A stretch of DNA of 64,000 nucleotides from Halomonas salipaludis (GCF_002286975.1 NZ_NSKB01000004.1:62001-126000); one strand, 5' to 3'. Positions 8,584 through 17,940 are shown, counted from the first letter of the stretch. The notes: a model not told the origin generated them from the letters alone. Numbers and translations: made by a program.

Positions 8584-9381
8584 ATGACCGATAACCTTGA
8601 AGCGCTGAGCGACACCCTGCAGCGCGCAGCCAGAGCGGCCGGCGATATCCTGCGGGAGGGCTACCACGCTGCCGGCACCATCGAGTTCGACAGCAAGGGG
8701 GCCTCGGACTTCGTCAGCCATTATGATCGGGCGGCGGAGCAGGCGATCATCGACACGATCCGTCTGATTCATCCCGAGGTGGGCTTCCTTGGCGAAGAGA
8801 GCGGCATCACCGCCGCTGGCGATAGCGACCTTCGCGTGGTCATCGATCCGCTGGACGGCACCAACAATTTCCTGCACAAGGTGCCCCACTTCTCGGTCTC
8901 CATTGCCGTGGAACGTGGCGCCGAACTGCTGATGGGAGTGGTCTACCAGCCGCTGCTCGATGAAATGCTGTGGGCCGTTCACGGTCGGGGCGCTTTCCTG
9001 GGTGATCAGCGCCTGCGCCTTCCCCCAGCCAGGCCGCTCAACGAAATGCTGGTCGGCACCTGCCTGCCCTACCACGGCAAGGGCGATTGCCAACTCAGTT
9101 GCCGCCAGCTAGCCCAACTCATGCCGCAGGTATCTGGGATTCGCAGTCCAGGCTCGGCCGCGCTGGAAGTCGCCTATGTAGCACTCGGACGTTTCGATGC
9201 CTTCTGGTCCCAAGGTGCCGAACTGGAGTGGTGGGATATTGCCGCCGGCATCGTCATCGCCCGCGAAGCGGGCTGCAAGGTTACCGATCTAAGTGGCAAC
9301 TCGGCGCCACGCGAGTGGCACAGCCTGCTGGTTGCCCACCCTGACCGGCATGGGCCCTTGGCCGAGTGTCTGACCAGCTGA
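8584..9381 (+). CDS. Inositol monophosphatase family protein
   Basis: 265 residues with the complete Mg-dependent phosphatase signature: GEESG (Glu71, Glu72), DPLDGTNNF (Asp88, Asp91) and EWWDIAAG (Asp218). Family members hydrolyse inositol phosphate, fructose-1,6-bisphosphate or PAP. The lack of CysQ-specific context and the position behind a GT4 glycosyltransferase leave the substrate open. The ATG at 8584 follows a GGAGCGTAAGTAA leader. It probably acts in the same sugar-phosphate or lipid pathway as its neighbour, which is inference. Confidence 0.9.
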   Translation: MTDNLEALSDTLQRAARAAGDILREGYHAAGTIEFDSKGASDFVSHYDRAAEQAIIDTIRLIHPEVGFLGEESGITAAGDSDLRVVIDPLDGTNNFLHKVPHFSVSIAVERGAELLMGVVYQPLLDEMLWAVHGRGAFLGDQRLRLPPARPLNEMLVGTCLPYHGKGDCQLSCRQLAQLMPQVSGIRSPGSAALEVAYVALGRFDAFWSQGAELEWWDIAAGIVIAREAGCKVTDLSGNSAPREWHSLLVAHPDRHGPLAECLTS

Positions 9382-9474
9382 GTACGGCGACTGGCATGCT
9401 GCCCCACTTCGGCAGATTACCAGTACACCGCACCCAGGCCCGAGATCGCCACTACCGCGACCAGTAGCCACCAC

Positions 9475-11145
9475 CTATTCACCGTCGTCCTCGGTCGCCA
9501 GGTCGACGATGCGCCCTTGCGGCACATGGCTTACCTCGTCGAGTTCGAGCAGATGGTCGCGCAGCATTTCCCAGTCGGTGGTGCCGACGATGGTGCCTCG
9601 GCCATCGTCGTAGGCCGCTCCCAACACGTGATGGCTGTCACCCCCGGCGGCGGTGAAATTGTTGGTAGCGACGATATAGCGCTGGTCGGGTGCGATGGCA
9701 TCCAGCGAGCCGTCGACCTCGACCTCCAGGGTCACGACCCGCTCACCCGGCGCTTCCCGGCTGTCGTAGGTGAGTCGGGTACCGTCGGAGACGTGCAGGA
9801 AGCCGCCATTCTCGCCTGGCGCATCGGCCAGGGCGATCTCGAACGTCTCGATCAACTCGGCACCGCTTAGCTCGACCAGCGTCAGGCGGTTGCCGAACGG
9901 CTGCACGGTGATGAGATCGCCGACGGTGACGTCGCCTGCCGGCAGCGGCTCACGGATGCCGCCGCCGTTCTGCAGCGCCATCAGCGTGTCGGCTTCCACC
10001 CGCCGGGCGGCAGCCAGCTGGCCATCGGCGATCAAGTTGCCCAGCGCCGTCTCGTTGGCACGCACGCTCCGTTCATCGCCATCACCATGGCGGGGATTGG
10101 CCAGGGTCTCCGTCAGCGTCACGCCTACCGTCTCGTCGCGCAGGGACTCGATGGCCGCCGTGTAGGGCGCCAACAGCTCGGCGGCTTGGGGGTCGGGGTC
10201 GCTGTTCTCCACCGCCAGCAGCTCGCCGCTGACATCCACCACCATGCCGTCGCCGTCGAAGATCACCTCCATCACACCGAGATATTCACCGTACTCGCCG
10301 GCCTGGCCGATCACCGTTGGTGCCATGGTCTCGCCGCGCTGGTTCTCGGTGACCAGGGTCGGCGGATCGAGCCGGGTATGGCTATGCCCGCCGATGATGA
10401 TATCGATACCTTCGACCTGCTGGGCCAGCAGCAGGTCATTGCCGACGCTGGGATCACTGTCATAGCCGAGGTGGGTCAAAGCGATGATCTTGTCGATGCC
10501 TTCGGCTTCGAAGCGCTCGACCATCGCCTCGGCGACCTCGCGGTAGTCGCTGAAGCTCACGTCACCAGGGCTCGAGATATTCGGCGTGTCTTGGGTAGTG
10601 AGGCCGAAGATGCCGATGCGCTCACCTTGATGCTCGACCACGATGCCATCATGGATCGTGCCGCCCTCGGGTGCCTCGACCAGCGACTCGCCGAGCAGCG
10701 CCTCGAACTCGGGTGACGCGGAAAAGTCCATGTTGGCGGCGACGATCGGGAACTCGGCGGCCTCGAAGAAGGCCGCCAGCGCCAGATGCCCCTCCTCAGG
10801 GTCGCCTAGATCGAACTCATGGTTACCGGGTACGAAGGCGTCGTAGCCCATCAGGTTCATGAACTCGACGGCGTCCTGGCCATGGAACTCGGTGAAGTAG
10901 AGCGTACCGGAGAAGATGTCGCCGGCGTCCAGCAGCAGGCCGTCGCCGTAGCGATCGCGCGCCTTGTCGAGCGTGGTGACCAGCTGCGGATAGGCGTCGG
11001 TGCGGCCATGCAGATCATTGGTATGGAATAGCGTGAGGGTATAGCGCTCATCGGCGGGATCGGCACTCACCAGCCCCGCAACCAGCAGGCCCGCAACCAG
11101 CAGGCCCGCAAGGCCTACCACCAGACGCCCTTGTCTATTTCGCAT
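9475..11145 (-). CDS. UshA-type bifunctional metallophosphatase/5'-nucleotidase, exported
   Basis: 556 residues with a signal peptide (Arg-rich start, then repeats of GLLVA, cleavage near residue 28). The metallophosphoesterase domain has FHTNDLHGR (Asp44, His46), GNHEFD and GGHSHTRL. The C-terminal 5'-nucleotidase domain has NGGGIR and the substrate-stacking region LTVVQPFGNRL-like (TVQPFGNRLTLVELSG). It hydrolyses extracellular nucleotides in the periplasm. The ATG at 11145 is chosen over the longer frame because AAAGGAG precedes it and the signal peptide starts there. The signal-peptide codons contain a 15-bp tandem repeat (11075-11104). Confidence 0.92.
   Translation of the reverse strand: MRNRQGRLVVGLAGLLVAGLLVAGLVSADPADERYTLTLFHTNDLHGRTDAYPQLVTTLDKARDRYGDGLLLDAGDIFSGTLYFTEFHGQDAVEFMNLMGYDAFVPGNHEFDLGDPEEGHLALAAFFEAAEFPIVAANMDFSASPEFEALLGESLVEAPEGGTIHDGIVVEHQGERIGIFGLTTQDTPNISSPGDVSFSDYREVAEAMVERFEAEGIDKIIALTHLGYDSDPSVGNDLLLAQQVEGIDIIIGGHSHTRLDPPTLVTENQRGETMAPTVIGQAGEYGEYLGVMEVIFDGDGMVVDVSGELLAVENSDPDPQAAELLAPYTAAIESLRDETVGVTLTETLANPRHGDGDERSVRANETALGNLIADGQLAAARRVEADTLMALQNGGGIREPLPAGDVTVGDLITVQPFGNRLTLVELSGAELIETFEIALADAPGENGGFLHVSDGTRLTYDSREAPGERVVTLEVEVDGSLDAIAPDQRYIVATNNFTAAGGDSHHVLGAAYDDGRGTIVGTTDWEMLRDHLLELDEVSHVPQGRIVDLATEDDGE
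11075..11104. repeat. 15-bp tandem repeat inside the nucleotidase signal peptide
   Basis: Two exact copies of cccgcaaccagcagg followed by a partial third. They encode the repeated LLVAG hydrophobic core of the signal sequence. Copy-number change would alter the hydrophobic length in frame, five residues per unit. Confidence 0.7.
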
Positions 11146-11312
11146 CGTGACGACTCCTTTCGTTGATGAGGCACGTTCCCCGGGCATGATGAGCTGTCTC
11201 CCATCTCTGCCTATATTAGCACTCACCCCTGGGAGAGCCGACATCTCACTGTCATGCCGTGGCCTTAGGCTGGACGCTCAAGATGAAGCAAAGCGCGACC
11301 CAGGAGGCCGAT

Positions 11313-11462
11313 ATGGCCAATAACGAACGCCCTCCGCTCAGCGACGACGAGATCGAAAGTCTGGTGCAACTGGCCAATGGCAACGCCCTGTCCAGGCAGC
11401 GCCGGCGTGACCGCGAGGCCGCCCGGCGGCGCCAGCAGCGCCGCCGCGGACGCGACGAATAG
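11313..11462 (+). CDS. Small basic protein (49 aa), function unknown
   Basis: Begins MANNERPPLSDDEIESL with a near-perfect AGGAGG five bases before the ATG at 11313. The N-terminal half is acidic and the C-terminal half almost purely Arg/Gln (RRRDREAARRRQQRRRGRDE), giving a polar, probably disordered or nucleic-acid-binding tail. The in-frame ATG at 11259 lacks such a site. It converges head-on with the ABC ATPase gene, whose stop is 7 bp away. The strong ribosome binding site is the main evidence that it is a real gene. Confidence 0.6.
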   Translation: MANNERPPLSDDEIESLVQLANGNALSRQRRRDREAARRRQQRRRGRDE

Positions 11463-11468
11463 CACGCC

Positions 11469-12587
11469 TCAGTCGAACAATACGCTGTCCCGCTCGCCGT
11501 CAGCGGCGCTGACCACGAACCCCTGACGCACGCCGACGGCAACCTCGCTGCCCTCCTCAAGCGCCTGGGCGCTGTCGGTACGCACACGCACCAGGCAATC
11601 GCCGACCCGCACGTGATACTCCCAGGCGTCGCCGAGGTAGGCGCGGATCTTGATCGTGCCGCGGGCAAGCCCTGGCTGGGCAGCCTCCTGCGATGCCGTC
11701 AGTTGCACATGCTCGGGGCGCACGGCGAGGCTGGCCGGCCCCCGCTCGGGGGTATCGAGGTTGACCTCTAGCGTCGCACTGGCCTCCCCCGCGTCGCCCC
11801 AGCGAATCGCTACCGTATCACCCTCGCGGCGCAACACCTCGCAGGGCAGGTAGGAGACGGTGCCGATGAAGTCGAGCACGAAGCGGGTCGCCGGCCGGGT
11901 ATAGACCTCGGTGGGCGTACCGATCTGGTGCAGCACCCCGGCCGACATCACGCCAATACGGTCGGACATCGCCAACGCTTCGTCCTGGTCGTGGGTCACG
12001 TAGAGGATCGGCAGGCCGGTATCGCGCTGGACCTGCTTGAGCTCGGCGCGCATCGACTCGCGCAGTTTGGCGTCGAGGTTGGAGAGCGGTTCGTCGAGCA
12101 GCAGCAAGCTAGGCTCGATGGCCAGCGCCCGTCCCAGCGCCACGCGCTGCTGCTGGCCGCCGGAGAGCTGACTCGGCATGCGTGCGCCGAGGTCGCCCAT
12201 TCCGAGCATGTCCAGCACCCGCTGGACGCGAGCCTTGATCGCGTCGCGCGGCAGGCCGCGAACCTTGAGCGGGTAGCCGATGTTCTCGAAGATATTCATG
12301 TGCGGCCACACCGCATAGCTCTGGAAGACCATGCCGATGGGCCGCTTGTTGGGCGGCAGGTCGCGCCGCGTGGCTGCATCGAACACGGTACGGCCGGCCA
12401 TCTGGATGGCGCCCTGCTGGGCACTCTCGAGCCCCGCCACGCTGCGCAGGGTGGTGGTTTTGCCGCAGCCGCTGGGCCCGATCAGCGAGAAGAATTCGTT
12501 GGCGTCGATGGACAGCGAGACGTTGTCCACCGCAGTGACCTGACCGTAGCGCTTGGTCAGGCCGTCGAGGGTCAGAATGGCAGTCAT
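11469..12587 (-). CDS. ABC transporter ATP-binding protein (FbpC/PotA type)
   Basis: 372 residues. Walker A GPSGCGKTT (37-45), signature LSGGQQQR, Walker B LLLLDEP and switch THDQDEAL are all intact. They are followed by a TOBE-type C-terminal domain of about 130 residues (LAVRPEHVQL, IRAYLGDAWEYHV). It energises the two-domain permease encoded just upstream, whose stop overlaps its start by 4 bp. It is the last gene of a three-gene import operon read leftwards from 15374. The length and TOBE domain fit the Fe3+/spermidine/aminoethylphosphonate group; the substrate is uncertain. Confidence 0.92.
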   Translation of the reverse strand: MTAILTLDGLTKRYGQVTAVDNVSLSIDANEFFSLIGPSGCGKTTTLRSVAGLESAQQGAIQMAGRTVFDAATRRDLPPNKRPIGMVFQSYAVWPHMNIFENIGYPLKVRGLPRDAIKARVQRVLDMLGMGDLGARMPSQLSGGQQQRVALGRALAIEPSLLLLDEPLSNLDAKLRESMRAELKQVQRDTGLPILYVTHDQDEALAMSDRIGVMSAGVLHQIGTPTEVYTRPATRFVLDFIGTVSYLPCEVLRREGDTVAIRWGDAGEASATLEVNLDTPERGPASLAVRPEHVQLTASQEAAQPGLARGTIKIRAYLGDAWEYHVRVGDCLVRVRTDSAQALEEGSEVAVGVRQGFVVSAADGERDSVLFD

Positions 12588-14326
12588 GCGTCAGATTTCC
12601 CCGCGCGTCGCTCGCGGCGCCGCGCTTCGAGTTTGGTAAGCCACTGGGTAAACAGGTAGAGCAGCAGAATCACCGGCAGGGTCAACACCGCCAGCGCTGC
12701 GGCGCGCCCGGTAAAGCCGGAGTCCTGCATCAGGAAGATCCATACGCCGATGGTCTCCGCGCCGGTGGTCCAGATCAGCACCGAGACGGTCAGCTCGTTG
12801 AACGCCGAGATGAAGATCAGCACCCACCCGGCCAGCATCCCTGGGCGCAACAGCGGCAGGGTGATGTCACGAATGGTGCGCAGCCGGCTGGCGCCGGAGG
12901 TCCAAGCCGCCTCTTCCAGCGAGTCGTGGATCTGCTGCAGGGTGCTGCGCGTGCTCTGCAGGCCGAAGGCCATGTAGCGCATGATGTAGCCCGCCAGCAG
13001 GATCCACAGCGTGCCGTAGAGCGTGGGGCCGAAGGCCGGGTTGCTCCAGGCCAGGATCATCGACACGCCGATCACCGAGCCCGGCAGCGCAAAGGGCACC
13101 GTGGCGATACCGTCGAGCAGGCCGGCACCGCGCTGGCGCGCCTTGACGTTGAGGTAGGCGATCATCGCCGAGACGATGACGATGATGGTCGCCGCCGCCG
13201 GCGCCAGGATCAGGCTGTTGACGATGCCGCGCCGCGCGCCGCTCTGATTGAGCACCGCAATGTAGTGGCGCAGGGTGAAGTTCTCGGCGCTGAGGTCGGC
13301 CCCCCAGAAGCGCAGCAGCGAGGTGAGCACCAGCGCGAACACCGGCATCACCACGATTACCACCAGCGTCAGATAGAGCACCATCAGCACCCAGGGACGC
13401 CCCCGCCCCAGGCGAATGACGTTGGGCGTCACCGACTTGCCGGAGATCACTGCATACTGGCCGCGGCTGCCCTCCAGGCGTCGGAAGGCCACCAGGCAAA
13501 CGATCGCCACCAGCACCAGCAGCACCGACATGGCCGTGGCCAGCGGCATGTTGGGAATGGTCAGCGCCTCGTAGATGCGCGTGGTCAGCACGTAGAACTG
13601 GGCGCGCATGCCCAGCACTGCGGGAATGCCGAAATTGTCGATGGACGACACGAAAGCCAGCAGCGCCCCGCCGAGGATCGCCGGGCGCACCAGCGGCAGA
13701 GTAATGTCCTTCATGATGCGCAGCGGCCCTACCCCCGAGGTGCGCGCCGCCTCCTCCAGGCTGCTGTCCATGCGCGCCAGCGCCCCGGCCACGGTGATGA
13801 ACACGAACGGGTAGTTGGTCACCGCCAGTACGAAGATGATGCCGCCCGGCGAATAGATATTCCATGGCGGCGGCGCGCCGAACAGCTCGCGCCACCACTG
13901 CGTAAATAGCCCCACCGGGCCGGCCAGCTGCACCCATCCGATCGCCGAGAACAGCGGCGGAATCGCGAACGGCAGCACCAGCAGCACGCTGAGCAGCGCC
14001 TTGTGGGGCACATCGGTACGCTGCACCACGAAGGCCGCCAGAGTACCGATCACCACCGCAAGGCCAGTGGCCAGCACCGAGACCCACAGGGTATTCCACA
14101 ACGCCATGTAGTTGGAGGGGCGCAGAAACACCGCCGAGTAGTTGGCCAGCGACCACTCGCCGTCGACCATCAGGCTGCGCCAGAACACCTGGTAGAGGGG
14201 GTAGACGATGGTGATGCCGACGAACAGTGCCAGCAGCAGCAGCAGCACTCGGCGATAGTCCAGCCACCAGCGCAGTAGCGCCGGCGCCTGGCTCACCTCA
14301 TGCAGCGGGGTAATACGTTGCGACAT
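12584..14326 (-). CDS. ABC transporter permease, fused double-domain (FbpB/PhnU-V type)
   Basis: 580 residues with about twelve hydrophobic segments in two homologous halves. Each half carries an EAA loop that contacts the ATPase: EEAARTSGVGPLRIMKDITLPL (first) and EEAAWTSGASRLRTIRDITLPLLRP (second). Two permease halves in one chain is normal for the FbpB family. The gene overlaps the ATPase gene by 4 bp and lies 64 bp downstream of the binding-protein gene, with a GC stem-loop between. The imported substrate is probably ferric iron, a polyamine or a phosphonate. Confidence 0.92.
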   Translation of the reverse strand: MSQRITPLHEVSQAPALLRWWLDYRRVLLLLLALFVGITIVYPLYQVFWRSLMVDGEWSLANYSAVFLRPSNYMALWNTLWVSVLATGLAVVIGTLAAFVVQRTDVPHKALLSVLLVLPFAIPPLFSAIGWVQLAGPVGLFTQWWRELFGAPPPWNIYSPGGIIFVLAVTNYPFVFITVAGALARMDSSLEEAARTSGVGPLRIMKDITLPLVRPAILGGALLAFVSSIDNFGIPAVLGMRAQFYVLTTRIYEALTIPNMPLATAMSVLLVLVAIVCLVAFRRLEGSRGQYAVISGKSVTPNVIRLGRGRPWVLMVLYLTLVVIVVMPVFALVLTSLLRFWGADLSAENFTLRHYIAVLNQSGARRGIVNSLILAPAAATIIVIVSAMIAYLNVKARQRGAGLLDGIATVPFALPGSVIGVSMILAWSNPAFGPTLYGTLWILLAGYIMRYMAFGLQSTRSTLQQIHDSLEEAAWTSGASRLRTIRDITLPLLRPGMLAGWVLIFISAFNELTVSVLIWTTGAETIGVWIFLMQDSGFTGRAAALAVLTLPVILLLYLFTQWLTKLEARRRERRAGKSDA

Positions 14327-14341
14327 GCGCGAACACCATGA

Positions 14342-14365
14342 CGCGGCGCCCGCTGGGGTGCCGCG
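14342..14365 (-). other. Stem-loop between binding-protein and permease genes
   Basis: CGCGGC and GCCGCG arms with inner CCC/GGG pairing lie in the 64 bp between the two genes and have no T-run. Such hairpins commonly stabilise the 3' end of the binding-protein message, so that it exceeds permease message. This role is inferred from position. Confidence 0.45.
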
Positions 14366-14390
14366 CTGCGTGGAAGGGTGAAGGCGTCAA

Positions 14391-15374
14391 TCAGTACAGC
14401 TCGGAGAAGCGCTCGCGCAGCTCGTCACCGTTCTCGGCCATCCAGTCGAAGTCGATCTCCAGCGCGACGATCTGGTCGGCGGTGGGCAGCCCTTCGGGCG
14501 GATCGACGTCGGTGCGAACCGGCATGAAGAACTTGTCGACCAGCACCTGCTGGCCCTCTTCGGAGAGGATGAAGTCGAGGAAGGCGCGTGCCGCGGCATC
14601 GCTCTCCGACTCGGCGGTTACCGCCAGCGGGCTGGGCAACGCCAGTACGCCATCTTCGGGGAAGCTGAAGGCCACCGGCGCACCCTCGGCGGCCTGGCCG
14701 GCCATGATGTAGTCGATACCCTTGATCACCGCGAACTCGCCGCTGACCACCCCGCGGGTGACGTCACCAGTGCCGCGCACCACCTGCATGCCGGCCTCGC
14801 GGGCGCGCTCGTACCACTCGAAGCCGAGCTCATCGCTCTGGGTGAAGGCACCCAGCATGTTGAAGTTGGTACCGCTATGTAGCGGGCTGGCCGAGGCCGC
14901 CTGGGGCCCCCACTCGAGGAACTCCTCCCAGCTACGCGGCACTTCGTCCTCGCTGACCATGTTGGTGTTGTAGCCGATGCCCATATGGTGGACGCGGCCG
15001 GCGAAGAACATGTCGTCCGCGTCGCGCAGCCCCTCGGGAATCGCGTGCTTGTGTTCGCTGTCGTGGGCGGCCAGCCAGCCCTGCTCCTTGAGATTAAGGA
15101 ACAGCGCCGGGTTGGCGGCCCAGATCACGTCGGCGCGCAGCCTGCCAGCCTCGATCTCGGAGAAGATCCGCTGCTCGAGCTCCACGCTGCCAGAGTAGAG
15201 CAGGTCAATCTCGATCTCCGGGTGGCGCTCCTCGAAGGCCTCGATGATCGGTTCGACCACATCCAGCTGCATCGATGAGTAGAAGGTCACGGTGCCGGAC
15301 GGCTCGGCCCAGGCGGTAGAGGTCATGCCAACGGCCAGAGCCGTGACAGCGGCAAGCGAGGTCAAGGTCTTCAT
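14391..15374 (-). CDS. ABC transporter periplasmic substrate-binding protein (AfuA/FbpA-like)
   Basis: 327 residues. The signal peptide ends at AWA about residue 23. The mature protein opens with GTVTFYSSMQLDVVEPIIEAFEERHP, the hallmark of family-1 iron/AEP-type binding proteins, and continues with DVIWAANPALFLNLKEQGWL. The tandem Tyr pair that coordinates ferric iron in classic FbpA is not evident in the expected region (GIDYIMAG has one Tyr), so a phosphonate or other ligand is possible. It is first gene of the operon, so probably the most expressed. Confidence 0.88.
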   Translation of the reverse strand: MKTLTSLAAVTALAVGMTSTAWAEPSGTVTFYSSMQLDVVEPIIEAFEERHPEIEIDLLYSGSVELEQRIFSEIEAGRLRADVIWAANPALFLNLKEQGWLAAHDSEHKHAIPEGLRDADDMFFAGRVHHMGIGYNTNMVSEDEVPRSWEEFLEWGPQAASASPLHSGTNFNMLGAFTQSDELGFEWYERAREAGMQVVRGTGDVTRGVVSGEFAVIKGIDYIMAGQAAEGAPVAFSFPEDGVLALPSPLAVTAESESDAAARAFLDFILSEEGQQVLVDKFFMPVRTDVDPPEGLPTADQIVALEIDFDWMAENGDELRERFSELY

Positions 15375-15537
15375 GGAGGCGCTCCCATATGCTTACGTAT
15401 GTTGTTGTTTTACCCTAGGGGCCATAAATGACGGCTAGGTGGCGAAGCAATGACGTTGTTGCCACAGCAGCATAGTCACACTTTTTATAAGCCACCATGT
15501 TCCGCCTTGTACTCAACTTGACCCCAGGTTACGCAGC

Positions 15538-16098
15538 ATGAAATTCGCCACCCTCGGCCCCGCCGGCAACAACCACGAACTGGTGCTCGAGCGCTACCTC
15601 GAGCGCCGCGCCATTCAGGATGCCGAGATCGAGCTGCATGAAGACTTCGATAGCGCCTTTGCGGCGCTGCTGAACGGTGGGGTCGACTTCCTGCTGCAGT
15701 GCACCGCCCACCCCAGCCACGCCGAATGGGTAGGCCGCAGCATGCATCGCGCCTTCCCGGTGGACAGCTTCATCGCCCCCAGCAAGCCGCTGGCGATCCT
15801 CGCCCGTAGCGACGTAGCGCGCCCCCGGCAACTCGGACTGCAGCCGGCCACCCGCTACTACGCCGACCTCTCCGGCTACGCCGAGCTGGTCGAGGAGCCG
15901 ACCACCGTCAGCGTTGCCGAGGGGCTGCTGGCCGGGCGCCTCGAGGCGGGCATCTGCGCCCTCGAGTACCTCGAGCGCCACCCCGAGCGGCTGCGCCTGG
16001 TGGCCGATCTTGGCCCGGCGCTGGATACCTGGGTGGTGTTCGGCCGCCGGCCACTGGACGGCGACCTGATCCACTGCGCCCCGGTGCCGGCTAGATAG
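15538..16098 (+). CDS. Prephenate-dehydratase-like (BacA-type) protein
   Basis: 186 residues starting MKFATLGPAGNNHELVLERYL, resembling the prephenate dehydratase opening (GPAGTYS...) on a periplasmic-binding-protein type II fold. It lacks a signal peptide and has no ACT regulatory domain. The dehydratase TRF-type catalytic motif is not visible; the nearest equivalent is ATRYYAD. The bacilysin enzyme BacA is the closest recalled analogue of this size. Its last 8 bp overlap the convergent TRAP permease gene. Catalytic function is uncertain; it may be a decarboxylase or dehydratase, or a soluble ligand binder. Confidence 0.6.
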   Translation: MKFATLGPAGNNHELVLERYLERRAIQDAEIELHEDFDSAFAALLNGGVDFLLQCTAHPSHAEWVGRSMHRAFPVDSFIAPSKPLAILARSDVARPRQLGLQPATRYYADLSGYAELVEEPTTVSVAEGLLAGRLEAGICALEYLERHPERLRLVADLGPALDTWVVFGRRPLDGDLIHCAPVPAR

Positions 16099-17881
16099 CG
16101 AAGATCACCACTGCCCCGGCCACGATCAGCGCCAGCCGCAGCCACCACGCCTTGCGCGCGATCACCCCGAACGAGATGCCGGTGAGGCCCACGGCGATCT
16201 TCAGCGCATCGACCAACGCACCGACGGGGTTGCTGTCGAGGCGGATGATGTCGGGGTTGCTGATCATCGCCAGTGGGATGATATACAGCCCGATGCCCAG
16301 CGCCATGGCCTTGAGCGCCACCTTGAGCCAGTTTTCGCCGACCATGCCCGCGGCGATGAACACCCCGCCACATACTGGCGGCGTGATCGTCGACAGCAGC
16401 GCGAACCAGAACACGAACAGGTGCGCCAGCAGCGGCTCCAGGCCCAGCGCCGTCAAGGCCGGACCGGCCACCGAGACGCAGATCACATAGGCCGCGGTGG
16501 TCGGCACCTCCATACCCAGGATCAGACAGGCCAGCGCGGTGAGCAGCAGCGCCGGCCACAGCATGTCATTGGAGAGCGACAGGATCCCCGAGGTGATCTT
16601 GACCCCCAGCCCGGTCAGCGACAGCACGCCGATCACCAGCGAGGCGCAGATGATGATCGCGCCGATCACCGCAACCTGGCGCCCGGCAGTCACCGCCGCA
16701 TCGGCCAGGCGGGTCAAGAAACCGCGCAGCGAGAAGCTCAGCGTGACGTCGAAGAACAGCAGTGCCATGCCAGCGAAGATCGCGATGCTCGCCGCATACT
16801 GCGGGGTATAGCCGCCCAGGAATATCCGCTCCAGCAGCAGCACGAACGGCACTGCGAAGAACAGCGAGGTGATCAGCACCTCCTTGGGGCTGGGCCGCTC
16901 GCTCTCGGCCACGGGCTTGAGGTCGTGGCGGGTGGCGTAGGCGTTGATACCCACCCACACCGTGACGAAGTAGAGAATCGCCGGCAGCAGCGCCGCGGCC
17001 ATGATCTGGGTGTAGGGGGTGCCGGTCAGCTCGACCATCACGAAGGCGCCGGCGCCCATCAGCGGCGGCATGATCTGCCCGCCCGACGAGGCCACCGCCT
17101 CCACCGCGCCGGCCAGCGCCCGCGGGTAGCCCAGCCGCACCATGGAGGGAATGGTGATCGCCCCGGTAGAGGCCACGTTGGCCGAGGCCGAGCCGGAGAT
17201 CGAGCCCATCAGCGCCGAGGAGATCACCGAGACCTTGGCTGCGCCGCCGGTCAGGCGGCCGGCGAAGGCGCTGGCCAGGTTCATGAAGCCCTGCCCCGCT
17301 TCACCGGCATTGAGCACCGCGCCGAAGATAACGAAGATCGCCACCACCCCGACGCTGACCCCGGTCAGCGAGCCCCACAGCCCGCTCTCGGCAATGGTCA
17401 GGGTGCCCACGTAGCTGGCCATGGGCATGCCCGGGTGGCCAAACACACCGGGCAGGTACTGCCCAAGGGCGCCATAGGCAAGTGCGGCAAGCGCCACCAG
17501 TGGCAGCGGCCAGCCGATGGCGCGCCGCGCCGCTTCCAGGGCCAGGAAGATCAGGAACCCCCCGATGGCCATCTGCAGCGAAGTGTCGATAAAGCCATAT
17601 TGGTTGGCCAGCGTCCGTTCGTTGAGGGCGATATAGGCGCAGGCCGCGACACCCAGGCCGGTCAGCAGCCAGCCGCTGATGCGCTGCCAGGGCGTCCTGG
17701 CCATGAAGATCAACACCCAGGGCAGCGCCAGCGCCATGTGCATCGGCCGGCTGACCAGCGCCGGGGTCAGGCCGTAGAAGATCAGGCCGAGATGGAATAC
17801 CACCGTGGCCGCGCCCAACGCCACCCAAGCAGGATGCAGGCGACGCCCACCATCGGCATCAGAAGTGAGTAGTAACGACAT
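16091..17881 (-). CDS. TRAP transporter permease, fused 4TM/12TM (DctQM type)
   Basis: 596 residues with many hydrophobic helices. The membrane fusion of small and large TRAP subunits shows the conserved SISGSASANVASTGAITIPSM and EAVASSGGQIMPPLMGAGAF blocks, plus GMEVPTTAAYV and STITPPVCGGVF. It drives secondary uptake coupled to Na+ or H+, with the TAXI binding protein encoded 92 bp upstream. The substrate is unknown, as TAXI systems are mostly uncharacterised. The gene is slightly shorter than many 4TM/12TM fusions. Confidence 0.93.
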   Translation of the reverse strand: MSLLLTSDADGGRRLHPAWVALGAATVVFHLGLIFYGLTPALVSRPMHMALALPWVLIFMARTPWQRISGWLLTGLGVAACAYIALNERTLANQYGFIDTSLQMAIGGFLIFLALEAARRAIGWPLPLVALAALAYGALGQYLPGVFGHPGMPMASYVGTLTIAESGLWGSLTGVSVGVVAIFVIFGAVLNAGEAGQGFMNLASAFAGRLTGGAAKVSVISSALMGSISGSASANVASTGAITIPSMVRLGYPRALAGAVEAVASSGGQIMPPLMGAGAFVMVELTGTPYTQIMAAALLPAILYFVTVWVGINAYATRHDLKPVAESERPSPKEVLITSLFFAVPFVLLLERIFLGGYTPQYAASIAIFAGMALLFFDVTLSFSLRGFLTRLADAAVTAGRQVAVIGAIIICASLVIGVLSLTGLGVKITSGILSLSNDMLWPALLLTALACLILGMEVPTTAAYVICVSVAGPALTALGLEPLLAHLFVFWFALLSTITPPVCGGVFIAAGMVGENWLKVALKAMALGIGLYIIPLAMISNPDIIRLDSNPVGALVDALKIAVGLTGISFGVIARKAWWLRLALIVAGAVVIFAI

Positions 17882-17910
17882 CAGGAGAATTCAGTCAGGG
17901 AGTAACGGCC

Positions 17911-17940
17911 GCCGCGGCCACCCCTGGGGGTAACCGCGGC
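17911..17940 (-). other. Stem-loop between TAXI binding protein and TRAP permease
   Basis: Outer arms GCCGCGG/CCGCGGC enclose an inner ACCCC/GGGGT stem. It lies between the binding-protein stop (17974) and the permease start (17881), with no T-run. Its position suggests partial termination or mRNA 3'-end protection that favours binding protein over permease. Confidence 0.5.

Noticed and set aside
14391-15374. Calling the binding protein a proven ferric-iron receptor (FbpA)
   Set aside because: The tandem Tyr ligands expected for iron were not visible, so the substrate is left open.
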